A stretch of 64,000 nucleotides of DNA from Microbacterium sp. cx-55 (lineage in GTDB: Bacteria; Actinomycetota; Actinomycetes; Actinomycetales; Microbacteriaceae), in assembly GCF_021117345.1 (NCBI RefSeq), contig NZ_CP088261.1:2666001-2730000 (forward strand), written 5' to 3'. This document shows, in pieces, positions 16,577-25,357 of this stretch. The position numbers and the translations under genes are program-made. Each line of letters begins with the position of its first letter. Positions within the stretch are counted from its first letter, which is position 1. The notes under the pieces were generated by a model that worked only from the letters and a program-made list of their open reading frames with translations, ran no database searches and had not been told where the DNA came from.

Positions 16577-17068
16577 CTACATCCCCCGTCCGGCGACGCG
16601 GTCGATGAATGCCTCCGCGCGGCGCCTGGTGCCGTCGATGCGCCGGTCGACGCTCGCTCGGATCTCGCTCGGCGCCAGCGGAGCCGCCAGGCGCACGTTC
16701 TCGTGGCACGAGAGGTCGGCGCACATGTACGTTCCGACACTGTCGCCGTGTCCGCCGGCATCCCCGGCCTTACGCGCGGTGAAGAGCGTCACCTGGTCGG
16801 CCGGCTGCATCGTGTGGCAGACGTTGCACATCGCCGAACGGGCCGAGCTCGACCCGTCGGCCGCGCGCAGCAGAATCCCCACCGCTTCACCGTCCCGGTC
16901 GGCGACGAGGTACGCGCGTCCGCGGCTGCGCGGATCCCGCCACGCGAGAAAGTCGAGGTGGTCCCAATCCGCGAGCACGAAGTCGAGCGGGATCGCCGCG
17001 ACCCGGCGCTCGTCTGCATCCGCATTCACCAGCGCGGCGCGCAATTCATCCTCGGTCAGTGCCCGCAT
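16577..17068 (-). CDS. FBP-domain protein (FusB-like EF-G-binding zinc finger)
   Basis: A 163-residue protein matching the FBP/FusB C-terminal family, with a treble-clef-type cysteine set CNVCH...CADLSCHEN. FusB-type proteins bind EF-G through this zinc domain and, in staphylococci, rescue translation from fusidic acid. Chromosomal actinobacterial homologs are of unknown role. ATG 17068 is preferred over GTG 17074 because TAGACT (17075-17080) ends exactly 6 nt before it, as for other leaderless genes here. The gene is coupled to the downstream PfkB kinase. Confidence 0.82.
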   Translation of the reverse strand: MRALTEDELRAALVNADADERRVAAIPLDFVLADWDHLDFLAWRDPRSRGRAYLVADRDGEAVGILLRAADGSSSARSAMCNVCHTMQPADQVTLFTARKAGDAGGHGDSVGTYMCADLSCHENVRLAAPLAPSEIRASVDRRIDGTRRRAEAFIDRVAGRGM

Positions 17069-17142
17069 CCGCACAGTCTATGAACGCGGGTGCGCGCGGG
17101 CGACTCCGGATGCGGAACCCGCCCGCCCGGTAGAATCGCGGC

Positions 17143-17631
17143 ATGGCTGACTCCAGTTTCGACATCGTCTCCAAGATCGACCGCCAGGAGGCGGACAACG
17201 CACTGAACCAGGCCCGTAAAGAGGTCGAGCAGCGCTACGACTTCAAGGGCGCGGATGCCTCGATCGAGTGGAGCGGCGAAGCTGTGCTCATCAAAGCGAA
17301 CAGCGAAGAGCGCGCGAAGGCCGTTCTCGACGTCTTCCAGACCAAGCTCATCAAGCGCGGAATCTCGCTGAAGAGCCTTGAGACGGGCGAGCCGATGCCG
17401 AGCGGCAAGGAAGTGCGCATCACCTCGACCCTCAAAGAGGGCATCACGCAGGAGAACGCGAAGAAGCTCGGCAAGATCCTGCGTGACGAGGGCCCGAAGT
17501 CTGTCAAGTCGCAGATCCAGGGCGACGAGCTGCGTGTGCAGTCGAAGAGCCGCGACGACCTGCAGGAGGCCCAGCGTCTGCTGAAGGCCGCCGACCTCGA
17601 TTTCGACGTGCAGTTCACCAACTACCGCTGA
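17143..17631 (+). CDS. yajQ: YajQ-family nucleotide-binding protein
   Basis: A 162-residue protein with the full YajQ pattern: [11 protein letters not shown] at the start, QRYDFKG in the first domain, and [16 protein letters not shown] near the end. YajQ folds as two RNP-like domains. Homologs bind cyclic di-GMP in Xanthomonas and tRNA or ribosomal components in others; the role here is not known. TAGAAT at 17131-17136 ends 6 nt before the ATG, indicating a leaderless promoter. Confidence 0.95.
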   Translation: MADSSFDIVSKIDRQEADNALNQARKEVEQRYDFKGADASIEWSGEAVLIKANSEERAKAVLDVFQTKLIKRGISLKSLETGEPMPSGKEVRITSTLKEGITQENAKKLGKILRDEGPKSVKSQIQGDELRVQSKSRDDLQEAQRLLKAADLDFDVQFTNYR

Positions 17632-17701
17632 GCCAGCCCACGACCGGGTGCCACGCGACCACGCCCCGCGGACCGCATCCGGGGTCGTCGACGACCGCCG
17701 C

Positions 17702-18262
17702 TCAGGCCAGCAGGTGTTCGAGCAAGATTTTCGTGCCGATGCCGATCAGCACGATGCCGCCGCCGATCTCGGCCGCTTTCTGGAACCGGGTTCCCACCCG
17801 GTGTCCGATCGCGACACCCAGGAACGAGACGGCGAACGTGATGACGCCGATGAGCGCCACGGCGGGCACGATGTCGACGTCGAGGAACGCGAAGCTGATT
17901 CCGACCGCGAGCGCGTCGACGCTGGTCGCGACACCGAGCAGGACCAGTTCGCGGGGGCGAATCCGGCCGTTCGGCGCGGCGTCGGGGTGAGCCCGGAACG
18001 CCTCCCAGAGCATCCTTCCGCCGATGAGCGCGAGCAGCCCGAAAGCGATCCAATGGTCGACCGGAGCGATGAAAGTGCTGAACTGCGCCCCCAGCACGAA
18101 CCCGAGCAGCGGCATGAGCGCCTGGAAGAGCCCGAACGTCAGCGCGACGATGAACGCGTCCCGGTACACGTGCCGCGTGACGCGCACGCCCTGCGACAGC
18201 GAAACCGCGAAGGCGTCGGCGGAGACACCCACCGAGACGACGAGCAGAGTGAAGAAGGACAT
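17702..18262 (-). CDS. mntP: MntP-type manganese efflux pump
   Basis: A 186-residue, six-helix protein built from two related halves. Each half carries the MntP acidic motif: SVGVSADAFAVSLSQG and GVATSVDALAVGISFAF. MntP exports Mn(II) across the cytoplasmic membrane and prevents manganese toxicity. The upstream leader contains a yybP-ykoY riboswitch (18312-18411), the standard manganese-sensing control of this gene family, which strongly supports the assignment. Confidence 0.95.
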   Translation of the reverse strand: MSFFTLLVVSVGVSADAFAVSLSQGVRVTRHVYRDAFIVALTFGLFQALMPLLGFVLGAQFSTFIAPVDHWIAFGLLALIGGRMLWEAFRAHPDAAPNGRIRPRELVLLGVATSVDALAVGISFAFLDVDIVPAVALIGVITFAVSFLGVAIGHRVGTRFQKAAEIGGGIVLIGIGTKILLEHLLA

Positions 18263-18311
18263 GGTCGCCTTTCCGACGTGCCCGGCGCGACAAACCCGAC
18301 ACGTCGATGGT

Positions 18312-18411
18312 GTCGAGAGTCTCGTTCACCCGGAATCCGGGCGGCGCACCGGGTGAGGCCGATCTCACCAGCATGTCGACACGCTCTGCGGGAACTACTC
18401 CCTCTCGGTGA
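18312..18411 (-). ncRNA. yybP-ykoY manganese riboswitch
   Basis: On the minus strand the leader of mntP contains the two conserved yybP-ykoY loops: GAGGGAGTAG in the first and GTCGACATGCTGG in the second arm. The P1 stem is CGAGAG/CTCTCG, closing the element. This aptamer binds Mn(II) by bringing the two loops together and turns on Mn efflux genes, matching the downstream mntP. About 50 nt of expression platform separate the aptamer from the start codon. Confidence 0.88.
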
Positions 18412-18428
18412 ACCATCCTGGCAACTCC

Positions 18429-18454
18429 GGGGCGAACTTTTCGTTCGGTGCCCC
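18429..18454 (-). terminator. Candidate hairpin terminator after lipase-like gene
   Basis: GGGGCGAAC (18429-18437) can pair with GTTC...GCCCC (18443-18454), with a 3-nt bulge and 5-nt loop. It lies about 50 nt beyond the stop of the hydrolase gene at 18503 and upstream of the riboswitch. There is no U-tract. Confidence 0.4.
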
Positions 18455-18502
18455 GAAAGCGATGACGCCCGCGGGCGCCCGCTCGCTCGGCGATCCCGCG
18501 TG

Positions 18503-19180
18503 TCAGGCGCTCTCACTCATCGCGGCCACCTCGGCGACGATGCGCGGATCGGCCAGGATGCGGAAATGCCCACCGGTGTCGAGCTGCACATTCTTCGCTC
18601 CGGCGAGCGCGCTCCCGCCCGGGATGTGCGGGTCGAACCGCCCGTAGACCGAGACGATCCGCGCGTTGACGGCCGTCTGCTGTCCGAGGAGCAGGATCGT
18701 CTCATCACGCGGCGAGAAGATACGGAGCGAGCGCGACACCGCGAGATACCGGGCGTACACGGAGCCACCGAACGGCGCCGCGACGGTCACCATCCCCCGG
18801 ATGCGACCGGATGCGGCGCCGAACGCCATCACGTGCTTGCCGATCAGCCCGCCCTTGCTATGCGCGACGAGCACGACGTCGCGCAGGTCGCGCTCGGCGA
18901 GATAGTCGACGACCCGCGCGGCCCCCTCGGGCACGGGCTGCAGGTTCGAGCGGAGCGGATCCAGCACGTGCACGGGATGGCCGCGATCGTGCAGAGCGAC
19001 GATCAACGGCTGCAGGAACCGCCAACTCTCGTACACGCCCGGGATAACGACGATCGGTACACCGTCGCCGGTGCGGAATCCCGCCGGATCCGTGCGGCCG
19101 AAGAACGCCCGTACCTGCCAGACGATCGCGTACGCGTAGTCGCGGATCCACCACCCGAGGTTGCGCGCGAGGGTGATCAC
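18503..19180 (-). CDS. Alpha/beta hydrolase (lipase-like)
   Basis: A 225-residue hydrolase-fold protein: VVIPGVYESWRFLQPL near the oxyanion region and the nucleophile elbow VAHSKGGLIGKHV, a GxSxG variant with Ala-His before the serine. A C-terminal DTGGHFRIL supplies the likely catalytic histidine. The PGVYESW segment resembles triacylglycerol-lipase-like family members. GTG 19180 overlaps the stop of the preceding hydrolase in a GTGA arrangement, indicating coupled translation. Substrate unknown. Confidence 0.8.
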   Translation of the reverse strand: MITLARNLGWWIRDYAYAIVWQVRAFFGRTDPAGFRTGDGVPIVVIPGVYESWRFLQPLIVALHDRGHPVHVLDPLRSNLQPVPEGAARVVDYLAERDLRDVVLVAHSKGGLIGKHVMAFGAASGRIRGMVTVAAPFGGSVYARYLAVSRSLRIFSPRDETILLLGQQTAVNARIVSVYGRFDPHIPGGSALAGAKNVQLDTGGHFRILADPRIVAEVAAMSESA

Positions 19181-19962
19181 CGCGGCACCGGAGGGAGTGC
19201 GGCATCCGGGCCGATGGCGGCATCCGCATCCGCGAATGTCCGGATCGCGGAGGCGACGGCGCGCGGGGCGGAGTGCTGCGCGTAGTGCGGACGACGAGGG
19301 ATCTCGACCAGGTGCGCATCCCGCGCGCTGTCGCGCACCTCGCGGCTCCAGCGTCTTCCCGCCACCGGGTCCCATCCCCCGCGGATGACGAGAAGAGGCA
19401 TCCGGAGCACAGCGGTCCGCTCCTCGAGCGGGTACGCCAGCATCGCCCGCAGCTGAGTCACGAACCAGGGCAGCCCGCACCGGATGTAGTCGGCCACGAC
19501 GATCGCGTTCGTCGCCGGACGCTCGCGAGTGGAGTCGACGGCGAGCGCGAGCCCCTGCGCGAGCGCGGTGCGGTGACGCACGTCGGCGGCCGGGCCGATC
19601 ACGACGACGCGCGACACGAGGTCGGGGCGCTGCACCCCGAGCTCGGTCACCCACTGCGCGCCCATCGAGTGGCCGACGGCGACGATCCGCTGCGCGCCCA
19701 ATCCATCGATCACACGTCCGAGAGCGGCCGCCATCGTCGGCACATCGAGTTCACCGGCCGGCCGGGGCACCCCGCCGAAGCCCGGCAGATCGATCGTGTG
19801 CACGGTCGCGTGGGCGGCGAGAGCGGCGTGCAGTCCTTCGAGCGAGCGGTGCGACATCCCTATCCCGTGCACCAGCACGTAGACGGGGGCGCCGGGTGCA
19901 CCCCTCGAGGAGAAGACGCGGAACTCGCGCCCCTGGGGATCGACGACGCGCGCGGGCTGCAT
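19177..19962 (-). CDS. Alpha/beta hydrolase
   Basis: A 261-residue alpha/beta hydrolase with the HG motif VHGIGMSHRS, the nucleophile elbow VGHSMGAQW, and a C-terminal RPHYAQHSAP histidine. ATG 19962 is chosen because the preceding residues would be an Arg/His-rich extension; in-frame ATGs at 20019 and 20040 cannot be excluded. It overlaps the next hydrolase by 4 nt, so the pair likely acts in one pathway on related esters. The substrate is unknown. Confidence 0.78.
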   Translation of the reverse strand: MQPARVVDPQGREFRVFSSRGAPGAPVYVLVHGIGMSHRSLEGLHAALAAHATVHTIDLPGFGGVPRPAGELDVPTMAAALGRVIDGLGAQRIVAVGHSMGAQWVTELGVQRPDLVSRVVVIGPAADVRHRTALAQGLALAVDSTRERPATNAIVVADYIRCGLPWFVTQLRAMLAYPLEERTAVLRMPLLVIRGGWDPVAGRRWSREVRDSARDAHLVEIPRRPHYAQHSAPRAVASAIRTFADADAAIGPDAALPPVPR

Positions 19963-20112
19963 CCCCCGATCATGCGCCTCGCCGCGGCGCACCGGGCGGG
20001 CATGCGTCCGATGCGGCATCCGTGCTAGAAGGCCAGGCACGACTGGTGCTTCGGATACGGCGGACGCTGGGGCTGCGGCCGGCCCTGCTTCGAGCGCGGG
20101 CGCGTCGCGATG

Positions 20113-21093
20113 CTACCGGGGCAGCCCGGCGGCCCAGTCCGCGACCACCCGGTACGCGCTCGCCCGAGGTTCCGGCGCCGACAGGAACACGTCGTGGATG
20201 GCCCCGTCGATGCGGGCGACGGTCACGAGCGGCCCGATCCGGAGCGCGGCCCGCGCGATCTCATCGTCCACGAGCACCGAGTCGGTGGAGGTCATCTCCG
20301 GCAGCCACCGCACCGGCGGAGTCGACCGCGCGGAGAGCACCACGAGCGCCGGAGCGCCGACATCGACACCGTCCGCGATGGTGGCGTGCCCGACGAGAAT
20401 AGCGTGGAACCAGCCCGGATGCGTCGGAAAACCCTGTGGGGGCCGCCACTCCGACTGATACTCCGGCGTCGGGATGACGCCCAACTCCGTCTGCGCTCGC
20501 GTGTAGAACCCGAGGTCGACGACCGGATGCTGCCCTCGCGGCTGGTAGCGCGCACGCGCCGCCACGAGCGGAGCGATCGCCTGCCGGGCGAGCGCCCCGA
20601 CCTGCAGTTCGAGCCAGGGACTGTTCAGAATCAGCGCGGCGACGCGCCCGTGATTCCGCGCCGCCCAGAGCGTCAGAGTGAGCCCGCCGGTCGAGTGCCC
20701 GAGCAGCATGACGCGCCGCCGCATCCGTCCGCGCTGCCCCATCGCCTCGAGCGCGAGTTCGATGTCTTCGTCGTACTCGTCGAGCGAATCCGCGTAGCCC
20801 GGGATCTGCCCGGGCCGCAGGCTCCGCCCGTACCGGTGCAGATCGAGCGCGTAGAAGCGGGCACCGAGTCGATTCCAGAACTGCGCGAGTTCCTTCTGGA
20901 AGAAGTAGTCCGACCATCCGTGCACGTACAGGATGTCGACGTCGCGCAGCGGAGCGGTCCAGGAAGCGAGCGGATGCGGCAGGCTCCGCACCAGCGTCGC
21001 GACGAGCTGGCCGTGCTCACCCGGGAGCGCGAGCGGCAGCGTCAGCTGCTCGAACCCCGCCCCGAGCAGGTCGGGGCTCCACCCGTCACGCAT
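20113..21093 (-). CDS. Alpha/beta hydrolase, serine aminopeptidase/monoacylglycerol-lipase-like
   Basis: A 326-residue hydrolase: YVHGWSDYFFQ (oxyanion HG motif), LHRYGRS, and the nucleophile elbow LLGHSTGGLT, a pattern of the serine aminopeptidase S33/monoglyceride lipase group. The C-terminal IDGAIHDVFLS supplies the catalytic His. ATG 21093 follows TAGGCT by exactly 6 nt, consistent with a leaderless mRNA. Substrate not determined. Confidence 0.84.
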   Translation of the reverse strand: MRDGWSPDLLGAGFEQLTLPLALPGEHGQLVATLVRSLPHPLASWTAPLRDVDILYVHGWSDYFFQKELAQFWNRLGARFYALDLHRYGRSLRPGQIPGYADSLDEYDEDIELALEAMGQRGRMRRRVMLLGHSTGGLTLTLWAARNHGRVAALILNSPWLELQVGALARQAIAPLVAARARYQPRGQHPVVDLGFYTRAQTELGVIPTPEYQSEWRPPQGFPTHPGWFHAILVGHATIADGVDVGAPALVVLSARSTPPVRWLPEMTSTDSVLVDDEIARAALRIGPLVTVARIDGAIHDVFLSAPEPRASAYRVVADWAAGLPR

Positions 21094-21125
21094 GCCGTCA
21101 GCCTAGCGGCGCCCTCCGCCGCCGA

Positions 21126-21210
21126 CGCCGACCCACCCCCTTACGCCCGACCCACCCCTGTAATACCTGCGTAAAGGGGGGCGGGTCGGAGAGAAGGGGG
21201 TGGGTCGGCG
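21126..21210. repeat. Long multi-arm inverted repeat (element A)
   Basis: CGCCGACCCACCCCCTT (21126-21142) is perfectly complementary to 21194-21210. Inside lies a second nested pair based on the same GACCCACCCC word (about 21147-21159 with 21175-21189) and TTACGC/GCGTAA. It lies just beyond the stop of fprA (minus strand) and before the next gene. Terminator function is possible, but four related arms are more than a terminator needs. Confidence 0.75.
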
Positions 21211-21220
21211 ACCGAGCGGG

Positions 21221-22594
21221 TCACTCGCCTCGCGACACGTTCACCATCTCGGCGCGATCGACGACTTTGATGCGGGCGCGAGCGTGCGGTTCGCCGAGGG
21301 CGACCTCGTGCTCATCGAGACGGTGCCAGCCCTCGAGGTCGGTCCAGCGCACGCCGCGTTCGGCCAGGAGCGCGGGAATCGACTCTTCCGACGGGTCCTC
21401 CGGCTGCCACCACGAACCCTGCCCGTTGATGACGTGCCGCACGGTCTCCATCGCGTCGGACTTCGTGTGGCCGATGAGCCCGACCGGACCGCGCTTGATC
21501 CAGCCGGTCGCGAAGACGCCCGGCACGATCTCGTTCGAATCCGGATGCAGCGCCTGCCCCTCCTGGTTCGGGATCACGCCGTGCCGCTCGTCGAACGGCA
21601 CCCCCGGCAGCGGCGAACCGAAGTAGCCCACCGCACGGTAGAGCTGCTGGATTGGCAGCTCGCGGAGCTCGCCGGTACCGGTCACACCACCCTCGCCATC
21701 GGGACGCGTGCGCTCGTAGACCAGCGCAGACACCCGACCGTCGGCATCCTTCTTCACCTCGACGGGCTTCGCCCAGAAGTGCAGGTGCAGACGCCGCGAG
21801 GCCTCGCCGCCGGCGTTGTTGACACTCGGGCGCTTCCGCCACGACTGCAGCACGCGGTCGATGACCATGATCTGCTTGTTGCTGGCGATGGCGTTCTTGG
21901 TCGCCTCGTCGTAGTCGAAGTCCTCGTCGTAGACGACCATGTCGACGTCGCGCAGTTCGCCGAGCTCGCGGAGTTCGAGCGGCGTGAACTTCACCTGGGC
22001 GGGTCCGCGCCGGCCGAACACGTGGACGTCCGTGATCTCGGATGCGGCGAGCCCGGCGTGCACGTTCTCGGGGATCTCGGTGGGGAGCAGGTCTTCGGCG
22101 TGCTTGACCAGCATCCGGGACACATCGAGGGCAACGTTGCCGACACCCACCACGGCGACGGACTGCGCGTCGAGCGGCCACGTGCGCGGCACATCGGGGT
22201 GACCGTCGAACCAGCTGACGAAGTCGGCGGCGCCGAATGAGGAGTGCGCGTCGATGCCGGGGATGTCGAGGTCGGCATCCCGGATCGCGCCCGTCGAGAA
22301 GATCACCGCGTTGTAGTGCTTCTTGAGGTCGTCGAGCGTGATGTCCTGCCCGAAGCGCACGTTGCCGAACAGCCGGATGTCGCCACGGTCGAGCACATCG
22401 CGAAGGGCCGTGATGATGCCCTTGATGCGCGGATGGTCGGGGGCGACGCCGTAACGGACGAGTCCGTAGGGTGCGGGCAGCTGCTCGAAGAGGTCGATCG
22501 AGACGTCGAACGCCCGCTCCGCCTTCAGCAGCAGGTCTGCGGCGTAGATCCCCGCGGGACCTGCACCGACGATCGCCAGCCTCAGCTTGCTCAT
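21221..22594 (-). CDS. fprA: FAD-dependent ferredoxin/adrenodoxin-type NADP(+) reductase
   Basis: A 457-residue flavoprotein closely resembling mycobacterial FprA and mitochondrial adrenodoxin reductase. It has the FAD motif VGAGPAGIYAADLLLK at the N-terminus, PAPYGLVRYGVAPDHP, the NADP-binding GVGNVALDVSRML, VFGRRGPAQVKFT, and the C-terminal GWIKRGPVGLIGHTKSDA. It transfers electrons between NADPH and ferredoxin for P450s or other iron-sulfur enzymes. ATG 22594 follows a GAAAGGACA-type site. Its 3' end abuts inverted repeat A. Confidence 0.93.
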   Translation of the reverse strand: MSKLRLAIVGAGPAGIYAADLLLKAERAFDVSIDLFEQLPAPYGLVRYGVAPDHPRIKGIITALRDVLDRGDIRLFGNVRFGQDITLDDLKKHYNAVIFSTGAIRDADLDIPGIDAHSSFGAADFVSWFDGHPDVPRTWPLDAQSVAVVGVGNVALDVSRMLVKHAEDLLPTEIPENVHAGLAASEITDVHVFGRRGPAQVKFTPLELRELGELRDVDMVVYDEDFDYDEATKNAIASNKQIMVIDRVLQSWRKRPSVNNAGGEASRRLHLHFWAKPVEVKKDADGRVSALVYERTRPDGEGGVTGTGELRELPIQQLYRAVGYFGSPLPGVPFDERHGVIPNQEGQALHPDSNEIVPGVFATGWIKRGPVGLIGHTKSDAMETVRHVINGQGSWWQPEDPSEESIPALLAERGVRWTDLEGWHRLDEHEVALGEPHARARIKVVDRAEMVNVSRGE

Positions 22595-22655
22595 GGGTGT
22601 CCTTTCGAAGGGAGGGCGCGGGTCGTCGCCGACCGGCCTCGTCGTGGGGGCGGGA

Positions 22656-23717
22656 TCAGCTGCTGCGGTCGGCGACCGCGTCGGCGAAGCGGGTGAGCGC
22701 CTCGCGCACGGGCCCGCGCGGCAGGGGCGCGAGTGCCTCGACGGCTTCGGCCGACCAGCGGTGCGCCAGGCGGAGGGTCTCCGCGGTCGCGTCGTGCTCG
22801 CGCAGTTCGGCGAGCGGGCCGTCGAGAATCGCCGCGTCAGCGCCGTCGGCGATCAGCGCGACACCCTCGTCGATGCGGGAGACGAGTTCGGCGGATGCCG
22901 CATCCGTCCGCGTGGCGAGCAGCAAGTACGGCATGGTCGGCACGCCCGCGCGCAGATCGGTGCCGGGCACCTTGCCGGTCACCGCCGGGTCAGCGGAGAG
23001 ATCGATGACGTCATCGAGCAGCTGGAACGAGACGCCGACCTTTTCGCCGAAGACGAGCACGGGCTCGCGGTACTCGGCGGGGGCGTTGGAGAACAGCACT
23101 CCCGCCTGGGCAGCGGCGGCGATGAGCGACCCGGTCTTGTCGGAGAGCACCTGCAGGTAGTGGTCGACGGCGTCGACGCCTTCGGTCGGGCCCACCGTCT
23201 CGTGCATCTGGCCGAGCACGAGCCGTTCGAACGTGTCGGCCTGCAGCCGGATGGCGCGTTCGCCGAGTCGGGCCATGATCTGGCTCGCGCGGGCGAAGAG
23301 CAGATCGCCGGTCAGGATGGCGATGCTGTTGCCCCAGACGGAATGCGCCGCCGGAACACCGCGGCGCTTGTCGGCACCGTCCATGACGTCGTCGTGGTAT
23401 AGCGAACCGAGGTGCGTGAGTTCGAGGGCCGCCGCGCCGTCGATGACCTCGTCGGTGACGCCGTCGCCGAGCTGAGCGGTCAGCAGGGTCAGCATCGGGC
23501 GCACCCGCTTGCCACCCGCCTCGTACAGGTAGCGGCTTGCCGCATCCGCGACGCGATCGGTCACGCGCAGCTCTTCGCCGATGTGGATCTCGACCCGGTC
23601 GAGGCCCTCCTCGACCGCCTTCAGCAGCCGCCGGGAGGCGGGACCGGCGAACACGCGCTCGGTCAGGCCGAGACGGCTCGCGAAGTGCGCACCAGGCGCG
23701 GCGGGGCTGCGGGTCAC
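22656..23717 (-). CDS. Trans-polyprenyl diphosphate synthase (menaquinone side chain)
   Basis: A 353-residue all-helical prenyltransferase. The first aspartate-rich motif is YHDDVMDGADKRRG and the second is QLLDDVIDLS; GGKRVRPML is the usual IPP-binding Lys/Arg segment. Its neighbours menG and the men genes indicate it makes the polyprenyl diphosphate used by MenA; chain length cannot be read with certainty. The GTG start at 23717 lies 6 nt after TAGGCT. It is followed by fprA and preceded by menG on the same strand, each with its own start element. Confidence 0.9.
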   Translation of the reverse strand: MTRSPAAPGAHFASRLGLTERVFAGPASRRLLKAVEEGLDRVEIHIGEELRVTDRVADAASRYLYEAGGKRVRPMLTLLTAQLGDGVTDEVIDGAAALELTHLGSLYHDDVMDGADKRRGVPAAHSVWGNSIAILTGDLLFARASQIMARLGERAIRLQADTFERLVLGQMHETVGPTEGVDAVDHYLQVLSDKTGSLIAAAAQAGVLFSNAPAEYREPVLVFGEKVGVSFQLLDDVIDLSADPAVTGKVPGTDLRAGVPTMPYLLLATRTDAASAELVSRIDEGVALIADGADAAILDGPLAELREHDATAETLRLAHRWSAEAVEALAPLPRGPVREALTRFADAVADRSS

Positions 23718-23799
23718 TCCCTCAGCCTACCCGGGGTGGGCGTGCCCGGTTCCGTGCGTGCCCCGTGGATCAGGACCGAACGGCGGATGCGGGCGCTGC

Positions 23800-24534
23800 T
23801 CAGAGGGCGTCGGCCCGGGGGAAGGGCGCCCGGGCGCGGTGCAGAGCGACGATGCCGAACGTGAGGTCGCGGTAGGCGACGTCGGCCCACCCGGCTTCAC
23901 GCAGCCACACGGCGAGCGTCTTCTGGTCGGGCCAGTCCTTGATCGACTCGTTCAGGTAGTCGTACGCCTCGGCGTTCGAACTCACGCCCTTCGCAACGAC
24001 CGGCAGGATGCGGTCGTTGTAGAAGCGGTACAGGCCGGCGAAGAGCGGATGCTGCGGGTGCGAGAACTCGCAGATGACGAGCCGTCCGCCGGGTTTGGTG
24101 ACCCGGCGCATCTCGGCGAGCGCCGCGCGCGGGTCGTTGACGTTGCGGAGGCCGAACGAGATCGTCACGGTGTCGAACTCCGCATCCGCGAACGGGAGAG
24201 CCGTGGCGTCGGCTTCGACGAACGACAGTCCGGGCACGTCGCCGTGGCGGCGGGCTCCCTCGGCGATCATGCCGGGTGAGAAGTCGGCGGCGACGACCTC
24301 GGCGCCGCTCCGCGCGAGAGCGACGGAGCTCGCGCCGGTGCCGGCGGCGAGGTCGAGAATGCGCTGGCCGCGACGCGGGGCGACCGCGCGGGTCGTGGCG
24401 ATGCGCCAGAGCCGGTCGTTGCCGAGACTCAGCACCGTGTTCGTGCGGTCGTAGTTCTGCGCGACCTGGTCGAACATGCCGCTGACGCGCTGCGGGTCTT
24501 TGCCGAGGTCGGCGCGGTTGTGCTCTTCGCTCAC
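23800..24534 (-). CDS. menG: Demethylmenaquinone methyltransferase
   Basis: A 244-residue class I SAM methyltransferase of the UbiE/MenG family. Signatures are [13 protein letters not shown], the SAM loop [24 protein letters not shown] and CEFSHP. It methylates demethylmenaquinone, the last step of menaquinone synthesis. GTG 24534 lies exactly 6 nt downstream of TAGGCT. The prenyl synthase gene follows on the same strand. Confidence 0.94.
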   Translation of the reverse strand: MSEEHNRADLGKDPQRVSGMFDQVAQNYDRTNTVLSLGNDRLWRIATTRAVAPRRGQRILDLAAGTGASSVALARSGAEVVAADFSPGMIAEGARRHGDVPGLSFVEADATALPFADAEFDTVTISFGLRNVNDPRAALAEMRRVTKPGGRLVICEFSHPQHPLFAGLYRFYNDRILPVVAKGVSSNAEAYDYLNESIKDWPDQKTLAVWLREAGWADVAYRDLTFGIVALHRARAPFPRADAL

Positions 24535-24636
24535 CCGCCCAGCCTAAGCGCTCCCCCGCGCGCAGGCCTCGGTCGCACTCCCGGGCCCGGCGCAGGTTCC
24601 CGCGATGCGAGGCACGCGGGCCGAGGTGCGGGGGCC

Positions 24637-24698
24637 GCGCGCTAGTTTTCTGCTCGCGCGCTTCAGATCTGTGGCGCGCGAGCAGAAAAGTGGCGCGC
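24637..24698. repeat. Long inverted repeat (element B)
   Basis: Arms 24637-24661 and 24674-24698 are 25 nt long with two mismatches; both contain TTTTCTGCTCGCGCGC or its complement. The 12-nt centre holds the palindrome CAGATCTG. It lies between the DUF402 gene stop (24769) and menG (24534), both on the minus strand. Confidence 0.8.
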
Positions 24699-24768
24699 CA
24701 AGCACGGAGGGCGAGTGAGATGCGGACGCGGCGCGGGCGCGGCGCGGGCACGACGCGCGGCAGCGCGG

Positions 24769-25335
24769 TCAGCGCGAGGGGCCGAGCGCGGCCAGGCGCG
24801 CGAACCAACGATCGGCCGTGGCGTCGTCGAACGGGGGTTCGTGGGCGCCGACGCGTCGCTCGAGATCGAGCGCGAGCGGCTCGAGATGCGCGATGACCTC
24901 CGCCGGGTACCCGTAGTGCGCGAGATGGTCTTCCCACTCGTCACGGTCGTCGATGTACAGCCCGCGATCGTCCAGCGCGCGCACGACGTCGAGATCCATG
25001 TCGATGCCTTCGATCACGTCCGCATCCGTCGTCGACCAGCGCACGTCCCAGGCCAGATCGATGTAGATCCGAATGCGGGCGGGCGCTGCATTCACGGTGC
25101 ACGCGTAGGTGCCGGCGGCGGGCACGAGGGTGACGTTCGGGCTCTCAGCGACGACGTCGCGGCCCGGCCGGGCCGACCGCCATCCGGCCTGCTGCCCGAT
25201 CCAGTCGCCCCACTCGTCGCGTCCGAGGTAGACGCTCTCGTGCACCCAGTGCGGGGCGCCGTCCCATTTGCGCCACCGGAAGGTCACCGGGGTACCGGGC
25301 GCGGGACGGTCGGATGCAGGCGGGGCCACGGTCAC
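24769..25335 (-). CDS. DUF402-domain protein
   Basis: A 188-residue protein with the DUF402 pattern: a beta-rich start (FRWRKWDGAPHWVHE), an aromatic/acidic centre (IYIDLAWDV, DADVIEGIDMDLDVV) and YIDDRDEWEDHLAHYGYP. The family includes FomD-type nucleotide-monophosphate-releasing hydrolases; the reaction here is unknown. GTG 25335 follows TAGACT by 6 nt. That hexamer overlaps the -10-like element of the divergent menF. Confidence 0.84.
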   Translation of the reverse strand: MTVAPPASDRPAPGTPVTFRWRKWDGAPHWVHESVYLGRDEWGDWIGQQAGWRSARPGRDVVAESPNVTLVPAAGTYACTVNAAPARIRIYIDLAWDVRWSTTDADVIEGIDMDLDVVRALDDRGLYIDDRDEWEDHLAHYGYPAEVIAHLEPLALDLERRVGAHEPPFDDATADRWFARLAALGPSR

Positions 25336-25341
25336 GCGACG

Positions 25342-25351
25342 AGTCTAGGCT
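25342..25351. promoter_or_regulatory. Overlapping divergent -10 elements for DUF402 gene and menF
   Basis: The ten bases AGTCTAGGCT hold TAGACT on the minus strand (25342-25347) and TAGGCT on the plus strand (25346-25351). Each ends exactly 6 nt before a GTG start codon (25335 and 25358). Only 22 bp separate the two coding regions, so both transcripts would be leaderless and their RNA polymerases mutually exclusive. Confidence 0.72.
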
Positions 25352-25357
25352 TGGACG

